From Muribaculum sp. (GTDB lineage Bacteria > Bacteroidota > Bacteroidia > Bacteroidales > Muribaculaceae), in the NCBI GenBank assembly GCA_009775095.1, contig VSOZ01000030.1, positions 1 through 31,304 of the forward strand: 31,304 nt of DNA, given 5' to 3'. The translations under genes and the position numbers were made by a program. How positions within the stretch are numbered: position 1 is the stretch's first letter; each line of letters starts with the position of its first letter. Shown piece after piece: positions 25,167 to 31,304 of this stretch. The notes below the pieces were generated by a model that had not been told where the DNA came from, did no database searches, and was given only the letters and a program-made list of their open reading frames with translations.

Positions 25167-25197
25167 TTGGAAAATAGCGATTTAGTGCGTAACTTTG
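25167..25197 (+). promoter_or_regulatory. Strong Bacteroidetes promoter of the str/S10 ribosomal operon
   Basis: TTTGG (TTG 25167-25169), a 20-nt spacer and TAACTTTG (25190-25197) are a full match to the consensus. The AT-rich DNA just upstream fits a high-output promoter. Start is predicted near 25201, leaving a leader of about 130 nt before rpsL. Confidence 0.88.
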
Positions 25198-25216
25198 CGA
25201 AGTTTTTGAGCGTTGT

Positions 25217-25277
25217 ATGCGCGCATGGCTGTCTATGAAATTGAATTTCAGAACGATAGCGGCGTATAGCTCTATGC
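25217..25277 (+). promoter_or_regulatory. Structured rpsL leader, possible ribosomal-protein control site
   Basis: GCTGTC (25228-25233) pairs with GATAGC (25255-25260). Inside it, TGAAAT (25236-25241) pairs with ATTTCA (25245-25250) around a 3-nt loop. A 10-bp palindrome ATGCGCGCAT (25217-25226) precedes it and could pair in part with the ATGC at 25274. Stacked stems with an asymmetric internal loop are typical of ribosomal-protein autoregulation, but no family was recognised. Confidence 0.4.
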
Positions 25278-25330
25278 AAAGAAGACAATTTAAACGATAA
25301 TAACTTTAAAGTAAAAAAACAAGAACTAAG

Positions 25331-25735
25331 ATGCCTACAATTCAGCAATTAGTAAGAAAAGGACGTGTAGCTCTTGAGGATAAGAGTAAATCTCCGGCAC
25401 TCGACAGCTGTCCCCAGCGTCGCGGTGTATGTGTGAGAGTTTATACTACCACTCCCAAGAAGCCTAACTCTGCAATGCGTAAAGTAGCCCGTGTAAGACT
25501 GACCAACGGTAAGGAGGTTAACTCCTACATACCCGGCGAGGGTCATAACCTTCAGGAGCACTCTATCGTACTTGTACGTGGCGGTCGTGTCAAGGACCTT
25601 CCCGGTGTGCGTTATCACATCGTACGCGGTACTCTCGATACAAGCGGAGTGAAGGATCGTACACAGCGTCGTTCGAAATACGGAGCAAAACGTCCGAAAC
25701 CGGGAGCAGCCCCCGCAGCAAAGGGTAAGAAGTAA
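25331..25735 (+). CDS. rpsL: 30S ribosomal protein S12
   Basis: A decoding-centre protein of the small subunit and first gene of the str-type operon. The 134 residues include the invariant TTTPKKPNSAMRK (39-51) and GGRVKDLPGVRYH blocks. Both lysines of the KKPNSA loop (43 and 44) and the KDLPG loop are wild type, so the classical streptomycin-resistance substitutions are absent. The C-terminal tail is Lys- and Ala-rich. The ATG follows an A-rich leader with no Shine-Dalgarno, normal for this phylum. A 168-base gap separates it from rpsG. Confidence 0.99.
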   Translation: MPTIQQLVRKGRVALEDKSKSPALDSCPQRRGVCVRVYTTTPKKPNSAMRKVARVRLTNGKEVNSYIPGEGHNLQEHSIVLVRGGRVKDLPGVRYHIVRGTLDTSGVKDRTQRRSKYGAKRPKPGAAPAAKGKK

Positions 25736-25903
25736 TTCTGACCGTTAGCCGAAACGCTCGCAAGAGATAAACAAAACCCAGTTAATTACAACTTCGTTTT
25801 TGATTTATTGGACAGCAATTTAGGTTGAGTAAACGAGGCGAGAGAGCCGAGTTGAAGAATAAAAAGCAGCCAAGCAACCAAAAACACCAACTTTTAAAAC
25901 AAA

Positions 25904-26380
25904 ATGAGAAAAGCAAAGCCTAAAAAGCGGGTCGTATTGCCTGATCCCGTTTTTAATGATGTAAGAGTGTCTAAGTTCGTCAATCATCTGATGTATGACG
26001 GCAAGAAAAATACCTCTTATACTATATTTTATTCGGCACTCGAGACTGTGAAGTCCAAACTGCCCAACGAAGAGAAAACGGCCCTCGAAATCTGGAAGAA
26101 GGCTCTCGAAAACGTGACTCCTCAGGTGGAGGTTAAATCGCGTCGTGTAGGTGGCGCTACATTCCAAGTGCCTACCGAGATACGTCCCGACCGCAAAGAG
26201 TCAATCTCAATGAAAAATCTTATTATCTATGCACGCAAGCGCGGCGGCAAGACTATGGCCGACAAGCTCGCAGCTGAAATTGTAGACGCATACAACGAGC
26301 AGGGAGGTGCATTCAAGCGCAAGGAGGACATGCACAAGATGGCCGAGGCCAACCGCGCATTCGCTCACTTCCGTTTCTAA
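25904..26380 (+). CDS. rpsG: 30S ribosomal protein S7
   Basis: A primary 16S rRNA-binding protein that organises the 30S head. The 158 residues contain MRKAKPKKRVVLPDPVF at the start, KFVNHLMYDGKKNTS, and the RRVGGATFQVPTEIRPDRK block (about 79-97). Length fits the family. It follows rpsL after a 168-base spacer, in the position where S7 controls translation in E. coli; no matching structure was convincing here. fusA begins 31 bases downstream with no terminator. Confidence 0.98.
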   Translation: MRKAKPKKRVVLPDPVFNDVRVSKFVNHLMYDGKKNTSYTIFYSALETVKSKLPNEEKTALEIWKKALENVTPQVEVKSRRVGGATFQVPTEIRPDRKESISMKNLIIYARKRGGKTMADKLAAEIVDAYNEQGGAFKRKEDMHKMAEANRAFAHFRF

Positions 26381-26411
26381 TTAAATATGATTCACTAATA
26401 TCATTTCGATA

Positions 26412-28538
26412 ATGGCAACCAAAGACGAACTTTTAAAATATACCCGTAATATCGGAATTATGGCTCACATCGATGCCGGTAAGACTACCACATCGGAGCG
26501 CATTCTGTTCTATACCGGTCTTACCCACAAGATCGGCGAGGTGCATGACGGCGCCGCTACTATGGACTGGATGGAGCAGGAGCAGGAACGCGGTATTACA
26601 ATCACTTCCGCCGCTACAACCACTTTCTGGAACTATGACAGCGAGAAGTATAAAATCAATCTGATTGACACTCCGGGACACGTTGACTTCACTGTTGAGG
26701 TTGAGCGTTCGCTGCGTGTGCTTGACGGTGCTGTGGCTACATTCTGCGCCGTAGGTGGTGTGGAGCCCCAGTCAGAGACTGTATGGCGTCAGGCTGACAA
26801 ATACAATGTGCCCCGTATCGGCTATGTTAACAAGATGGACCGTTCGGGTGCCAACTTCTTTGAGGTGGTACGTCAGCTCAAGGAGATACTTGGTGCCAAT
26901 CCCTGTCCTATACAGGTGCCCATCGGTGCCGAGGAGACATTCAAGGGAGTTGTAGACCTCGTGACTATGAAAGCCATCTACTGGCACGACGAGACTATGG
27001 GCGCTGACTACTCCGTAGAGGAGATACCCGCCAATCTCCTTACCGAGGCAGAGGAGTGGCGTGACAAGATGCTTGAAAAGATCGCCGAATTTGATGACGA
27101 TCTGATGGCTAAATATTTTGACGATCCCGCTACTATCACCGAGGATGAGATACGTAAGGCTCTCCGTGCCGCAACTCTTTCGATGTCGGTTGTGCCGATG
27201 ATATGCGGTAGCTCGTTCAAGAACAAAGGCGTTCAGTGTCTTCTTGACGCTGTCTGCGCTTATCTTCCCAGCCCTGTTGACTCAGGTGCCGTTGAGGGTC
27301 ACGCTGTCGGTAATCCCGACGAAGTGCTTACCCGCGAACCGAACTTCGAGTCGCCGATGTGTGCTCTCGCGTTTAAGATCGCTACCGACCCCTATGTAGG
27401 CCGTCTCTGCTTCTTCCGCGTTTATTCGGGTGCCATACCTGCCGGAAGCTATGTGCTTAACAGCCGTTCGGGCAAGAAGGAACGTATCTCGCGTCTTTTC
27501 CAGATGCACTCCAACAAGCAGAACCCGAAAGAAGAGATCGGCTGCGGCGATATAGGTGCCGGAGTAGGTTTCAAGGATATCCGCACCGGTGATACTCTTT
27601 GTGCCGAAGATGCTCCTATCGTACTTGAGGCAATGGAATTCCCCGATCCTGTAATCGGTATAGCCGTAGAACCCAAGACACAGAAAGACCTCGACAAACT
27701 CGGTGTAGGTCTTCAGAAGCTTGCCGAGGAGGATCCTACTTTCCGTGTAGAAACCAATGAGGAGACGGGCCAGACCGTTATATCCGGTATGGGTGAGCTT
27801 CACCTCGATATTATTATCGACCGTCTGCGTCGTGAGTTTAAGGTAGAGTGTAACCAAGGTCGTCCTCAGGTTACTTACAAGGAGGCTATCACTAAGCACG
27901 TAGAACTCCGCGAGGTATTCAAGAAGCAGACCGGTGGTCGCGGTAAATTCGCCGATATCATCGTACGTGTAGAGCCCGTAGACGAAGGTTTCGAAGGCAA
28001 TCTTCAGTTTGTTGACGAGGTTAAGGGCGGTAACATTCCCAAGGAATTCATCCCCTCTATCCAGAAGGGCTTCCAAGCCGCTATGAAGAACGGTGTTCTT
28101 GCCGGCTTCCCCGTAGAGCACCTTAAGGTTACTCTTATCGACGGTTCGTTCCACCCGGTTGACTCCGATCAGCTCTCATTTGAGCTTTGCGCCATACAGG
28201 CATTCAAGAAGGCTTCTGAAAAGGCCAATCCCGTACTTCTCGAGCCTATCATGAAGATTGAGGTAGTGACTCCCGAGGAGAGCATGGGTGACGTGATCGG
28301 TGACCTTAACAAGCGTCGCGGTCAGGTTGAAGGTATGGAGACAAGCCGCAGCGGTGCCCGCGTAGTAAAAGCCAAGGCTCCTCTTGCCGAGATGTTCGGT
28401 TATGTTACCGCGCTCCGTACGATCACTTCAGGACGTGCCACCAGCACCATGTCGTTCTCTCACTATGCCGAGGTAAGCAACTCGATAGCCAAGAACGTGC
28501 TCACCGAGTGTCAAGGCCGTGTGGATTTATTGAAATAA
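26412..28538 (+). CDS. fusA: Elongation factor G
   Basis: The translocation GTPase. The 708 residues contain G1 AHIDAGKTTT (18-27), the switch I stretch QERGITITSAATT, G3 DTPGHVDFT with the catalytic His, and G4 NKMDRSGAN. Domains II to V follow, with RGQVEGMETSRSGARVVKAKAPLAEMFGY near the end. The gene is complete and lies in the str order after rpsG. The next gene is rpsJ, 18 bases downstream, with no tuf between, so EF-Tu must be encoded elsewhere. Other EF-G paralogues exist in this phylum, but the ribosomal-operon copy is the likely main translocase. Confidence 0.98.
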   Translation: MATKDELLKYTRNIGIMAHIDAGKTTTSERILFYTGLTHKIGEVHDGAATMDWMEQEQERGITITSAATTTFWNYDSEKYKINLIDTPGHVDFTVEVERSLRVLDGAVATFCAVGGVEPQSETVWRQADKYNVPRIGYVNKMDRSGANFFEVVRQLKEILGANPCPIQVPIGAEETFKGVVDLVTMKAIYWHDETMGADYSVEEIPANLLTEAEEWRDKMLEKIAEFDDDLMAKYFDDPATITEDEIRKALRAATLSMSVVPMICGSSFKNKGVQCLLDAVCAYLPSPVDSGAVEGHAVGNPDEVLTREPNFESPMCALAFKIATDPYVGRLCFFRVYSGAIPAGSYVLNSRSGKKERISRLFQMHSNKQNPKEEIGCGDIGAGVGFKDIRTGDTLCAEDAPIVLEAMEFPDPVIGIAVEPKTQKDLDKLGVGLQKLAEEDPTFRVETNEETGQTVISGMGELHLDIIIDRLRREFKVECNQGRPQVTYKEAITKHVELREVFKKQTGGRGKFADIIVRVEPVDEGFEGNLQFVDEVKGGNIPKEFIPSIQKGFQAAMKNGVLAGFPVEHLKVTLIDGSFHPVDSDQLSFELCAIQAFKKASEKANPVLLEPIMKIEVVTPEESMGDVIGDLNKRRGQVEGMETSRSGARVVKAKAPLAEMFGYVTALRTITSGRATSTMSFSHYAEVSNSIAKNVLTECQGRVDLLK

Positions 28539-28556
28539 TATTTTATACAAAAAGAT

Positions 28557-28862
28557 ATGAACCAAAAAATCAGAATCAAGCTAAAATCTTACGATCACAA
28601 CTTGCTCGACAAGTCGGCCGAGAAGATTGTAAAGACTGTAAAGGCTACAGGTGCGGTGATAAGCGGTCCTATACCTCTGCCCACCCACAAGCGCATCTTC
28701 ACTGTCAACCGTTCGACCTTCGTTAACAAGAAGTCACGCGAGCAGTTTCAGCTCTCTTCGTTCAAGCGCCTGATCGACATCTACAATTCAAGCGCCAAGA
28801 CCGTAGACGCGCTGATGAAGCTCGAGCTCCCCAGCGGCGTGCAGGTTGAAGTAAAAGTATAA
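28557..28862 (+). CDS. rpsJ: 30S ribosomal protein S10
   Basis: A small-subunit head protein and first gene of the S10 group. The 101 residues begin NQKIRIKLKSYDHNLLDKSA and carry the internal GPIPLPTHKRIFTVNRSTFV loop. The length is standard. It follows fusA by 18 bases, so the str and S10 groups are fused into one run. An A-rich leader precedes the ATG. Confidence 0.98.
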   Translation: MNQKIRIKLKSYDHNLLDKSAEKIVKTVKATGAVISGPIPLPTHKRIFTVNRSTFVNKKSREQFQLSSFKRLIDIYNSSAKTVDALMKLELPSGVQVEVKV

Positions 28863-28905
28863 GATTTAAGTTTAAGAAAAGTCAACATTTTAACAATCAA
28901 GAGAA

Positions 28906-29523
28906 ATGCCAGGATTATTAGGAAAGAAAATCGGAATGACATCCGTTTTCAGTGCCGACGGTAAGAACATACCGTGCACTGTTATCGAAGTTGGTCCTTG
29001 TGTAGTTACTCAGGTAAAGACTGTTGAGAACGACGGTTATGCAGCCCTTCAGCTCGGCTTCGAGGATAAGAAGGAGAAGCACACCACTTGTCCGATGCAG
29101 GGCCATTTCAAGAAGGCCGGAGTAACCCCCAAGCGACACTTGGCCGAGTTCAAAGGATTCGAAGGAGAGTACAATCTCGGTGACACAATCGCCGTAGACT
29201 TCTTCTCTGAAAGCGACTTTGTCGATATCGTCGGCACCTCAAAGGGTAAAGGTTACCAAGGTGTTGTGAAGCGTCACGGCTTCGGCGGTGTGGGTCAGGC
29301 CACTCACGGTCAGCACAACCGTCTCCGCAAGCCCGGTTCAATCGGAGCCTGCTCTTACCCCGCAAAAGTATTCAAGGGTATGCGCATGGCCGGTCAGATG
29401 GGCAACGAGCGCGTCACAGTGCAAAACCTTCAGGTGATCAAAGTGATCCCCGAACACAATCTGCTGATGATAAAGGGTTCGGTCCCCGGATCTAAAGGTT
29501 CAATCTTATTAATTGAGAAATAA
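28906..29523 (+). CDS. rplC: 50S ribosomal protein L3
   Basis: An early-assembly large-subunit protein reaching the peptidyl-transferase centre. The 205 residues start MPGLLGKKIGMTSVF. The conserved GQATHGQHNRLRKPGSIG loop lies near 130-147, followed by GMRMAGQMGNERVTVQNL. No pleuromutilin- or linezolid-type change is obvious by eye. It lies 43 bases after rpsJ, and its last base is shared with the rplD ATG. Confidence 0.98.
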   Translation: MPGLLGKKIGMTSVFSADGKNIPCTVIEVGPCVVTQVKTVENDGYAALQLGFEDKKEKHTTCPMQGHFKKAGVTPKRHLAEFKGFEGEYNLGDTIAVDFFSESDFVDIVGTSKGKGYQGVVKRHGFGGVGQATHGQHNRLRKPGSIGACSYPAKVFKGMRMAGQMGNERVTVQNLQVIKVIPEHNLLMIKGSVPGSKGSILLIEK

Positions 29524-30143
29524 TGGAACTCGCAATTTATAACATAAAAGGAGAAGACACCGGCCGTAAGGCTCAGCTTAACGACGAGGTGTTTGCAATC
29601 GAAGCTAACGAGCAAGCCGTTTATCTCGATGTGAAACAGTATCTCGCCAATCAGCGTCAGGGTACCCACAAGTCCAAAGAAAGAAGTGAAGTATCGGGTT
29701 CTACCCGCAAGCTCCACAAGCAGAAGGGTGGCGGCGGCAGCCGTATCGGTGACATCAACTCGCCCGTGCTCGTAGGTGGTGGACGCGTATTCGGACCTCG
29801 TCCCCGCGACTATCGCTTCAAGCTCAACAAAAAGCTCAAGGCCCTCGCCCGTCGTTCGGCATTGACCTACAAGGCGCAGGACAATCAGATAATCGTTGTT
29901 GAAGACTTCACTTTCGAGGCTCCGAAAACTAAAGATTTCGTAAATTTTACTAAAAATCTTAAAGTTGCTGACGAAAAGATACTTCTGGTTTTGAAGGACC
30001 AAAATAAAAACGTATTTTTGTCGGCTCGAAATGTGCCCGGAGCAAAAATAATAAGTGCTTGCGATGTAAACACTTATGCTTTGCTCAATAATAAAGCTAT
30101 CATCCTTACCGAGGGTAGCCTTGATGTAATTAACAACATATAA
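29523..30143 (+). CDS. rplD: 50S ribosomal protein L4
   Basis: Binds 23S rRNA and lines the exit tunnel. The 206 residues include VYLDVKQYLANQRQGTHKSKERSEVSGSTRKLHKQKGGGGSRIGD (given here by position, about 33-77), the loop that protrudes into the tunnel. In E. coli L4 represses its own operon; no such leader was identified here. The ATG shares its first base with the rplC stop, so translation is coupled. Confidence 0.97.
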   Translation: MELAIYNIKGEDTGRKAQLNDEVFAIEANEQAVYLDVKQYLANQRQGTHKSKERSEVSGSTRKLHKQKGGGGSRIGDINSPVLVGGGRVFGPRPRDYRFKLNKKLKALARRSALTYKAQDNQIIVVEDFTFEAPKTKDFVNFTKNLKVADEKILLVLKDQNKNVFLSARNVPGAKIISACDVNTYALLNNKAIILTEGSLDVINNI

Positions 30144-30149
30144 TAACAC

Positions 30150-30155
30150 AGGAGG
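30150..30155 (+). promoter_or_regulatory. Strong Shine-Dalgarno of rplW
   Basis: AGGAGG, a complete Shine-Dalgarno, lies 8 bases before the rplW ATG. The neighbouring genes have A-rich leaders without it, so this site stands out. Confidence 0.75.
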
Positions 30156-30163
30156 ATATAGAA

Positions 30164-30454
30164 ATGGACTTTCAAATAACACCTATCGTAACTGAAAAAG
30201 CGACTATGCTTACAGAAAAGCGTAATCGTTACACTTTCCGTGTTTCTCCCGAGGCCAACAAGTTTCAGATCCAAGACATGGTCGAGAAGCTCTATGGCGT
30301 ACACGTTGTTAGAGTCAACACTATGATCGTACGCGGCAAAAACAAGTCGCGTTACACCCGTAGCGGCATCATCAAGGGAGGCACATCTGACTACAAGAAA
30401 GCCATCATCACTGTTGCTGATGGTGAAACTATTGACTTCTATAGCAATATATAA
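30164..30454 (+). CDS. rplW: 50S ribosomal protein L23
   Basis: A tunnel-exit protein and docking site for trigger factor and SRP. The 96 residues include ITPIVTEKATML, YTFRVSPEANKFQIQDMVEKLYGVHVVRVNTM and a short basic extension RGKNKSRYTRSGIIKGG. The length fits. It has a full Shine-Dalgarno, unlike its neighbours. rplB starts 5 bases after the stop. Confidence 0.97.
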   Translation: MDFQITPIVTEKATMLTEKRNRYTFRVSPEANKFQIQDMVEKLYGVHVVRVNTMIVRGKNKSRYTRSGIIKGGTSDYKKAIITVADGETIDFYSNI

Positions 30455-30459
30455 CAGAA

Positions 30460-31287
30460 ATGGCAGTAAGAAAATTCAAGCCCACAACACCGGGGCAAAG
30501 ACACAAAGTTATTGGCGTGTTCAAAGGTACGATCACTGCCCGGACGCCAGAGAAATCTCTTACAGTCGGTAAAAAGTCAAGCGGAGGACGTAACTCCGAA
30601 GGCCACCTGACCTCTCGTTACCTTGGCGGTGGTCACAAGCGCAAATACCGTGTGATAGACTTTAAGAGAAACAAAGACGGTGTACCCGCAGTAGTAAAAT
30701 CGATCGAGTACGATCCTAACCGTTCGGCCCGTATCGCTCTTCTTTACTACGTAGACGGAGCAAAGGCTTACATAATTGCACCCAATGGCCTTGAAGTGGG
30801 CGCGACTGTTGTGAGCGGTCCCGACGTAGCTCCCGAGTTGGGCAATGCCCTTCCCCTGAGCGCAATACCTGTAGGTACCGTTATCCACAACATCGAGTTG
30901 CGTCCCGGACAGGGAGCGTTCATGGCTCGTTCGGCCGGCACATTCGCACAGCTTGTGTCGCGCGAAGGAGATTACGCAATTATCAAATTACCTTCGGGTG
31001 AAACCCGTAAAGTGCTCTCGGCTTGCAAGGCAACAATCGGCGTCGTAGGCAACAGTGAACACTCACTTGAGCGTTCAGGTAAGGCCGGACGTTCACGTTG
31101 GCTCGGTCGTCGCCCGCGCAACCGCGGTGTCGTAATGAACCCTGTAGATCACCCCATGGGTGGTGGTGAAGGACGTGCCTCCGGAGGCCATCCGCGCTCA
31201 CGCAAGGGATTGTACTCAAAGGGTCTCAAGACACGTGCACCGAAGAAGCATTCTTCAAAGTACATTATTGAAAGAAGAAAAAAGTAA
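30460..31287 (+). CDS. rplB: 50S ribosomal protein L2
   Basis: The large-subunit protein essential for subunit joining and peptidyl transfer. The 275 residues contain KPTTPGQRHKVIG near the start, SRYLGGGHKRKYRVIDF, IELRPGQGAFMARSAGTFAQLV, and the C-terminal MNPVDHPMGGGEGRASGGHPRSRKG with the conserved His. The gene is complete and ends 17 bases before the window edge. rpsS is expected next but is not in the window. Confidence 0.98.
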   Translation: MAVRKFKPTTPGQRHKVIGVFKGTITARTPEKSLTVGKKSSGGRNSEGHLTSRYLGGGHKRKYRVIDFKRNKDGVPAVVKSIEYDPNRSARIALLYYVDGAKAYIIAPNGLEVGATVVSGPDVAPELGNALPLSAIPVGTVIHNIELRPGQGAFMARSAGTFAQLVSREGDYAIIKLPSGETRKVLSACKATIGVVGNSEHSLERSGKAGRSRWLGRRPRNRGVVMNPVDHPMGGGEGRASGGHPRSRKGLYSKGLKTRAPKKHSSKYIIERRKK

Positions 31288-31304
31288 TCTGATTAATTAA
31301 GTAA

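Noticed and set aside
25331..25735. Streptomycin-resistance change in S12
   Set aside because: Both lysines of the KKPNSA loop and the KDLPG loop are wild type.
27282..28154. 290-codon minus-strand frame inside fusA
   Set aside because: Antisense of a highly conserved gene, with no recognisable domain or promoter.
1..31304. CRISPR arrays, insertion sequences, prophage or integrase genes
   Set aside because: No spaced direct repeats, transposase or integrase motifs were seen. The tRNA-Ser 3' end shows no obvious duplicated attachment site within the window.

Overview
The window looks like a chromosomal segment of a Bacteroidales bacterium, probably close to Muribaculaceae or Bacteroides. Four things point there. 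Several genes have the Bacteroidetes housekeeping promoter (TTG or TTTG, about 20 nt, then TAnnTTTG). A-rich leaders mostly replace Shine-Dalgarno sites. The str/S10 ribosomal genes run fusA directly into rpsJ with no tuf between. ArgB and a GlmU-like nucleotidyltransferase resemble Bacteroides proteins. The family assignment is inference; no marker search was possible.

Left edge (1-989): a tRNA-Ser(UGA) with its own promoter and terminator, and a small membrane protein gene, both on the minus strand. Nothing was recognised in 1-107. Between the membrane protein gene and the next operon lies a 149-base divergent control region. It holds three alternating hexamer half-sites (872-897) and a sigma-54-like -24/-12 element (941-956).

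Export operon (990-14864, plus strand): a MacA/HlyD-type adaptor, two FtsX/MacB-type permeases, one LolD/MacB-type ATPase, four more permeases and a TolC-type outer membrane protein, followed by a sigma-54-dependent response regulator and its histidine kinase. The six permeases form three tandem A/B pairs served by one ATPase gene. The simplest model is that the kinase/regulator pair, made from its own promoter at 12223, switches on the export operon through the sigma-54 element and the half-sites upstream. This is the most interesting part of the window. An EcsC-like gene and a small outer-membrane barrel gene follow.

Metabolic middle (16554-24957): an acyl-CoA synthetase, prfB with its programmed +1 frameshift, argB, asd, a CPA2-type cation/proton antiporter and, on the minus strand, a GlmU-like sugar nucleotidyltransferase.

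Right end (25167-31304): the str and S10 ribosomal operons, rpsL-rpsG-fusA-rpsJ-rplC-rplD-rplW-rplB, led by a strong promoter and a structured 130-nt leader. The S10 operon continues past the window.
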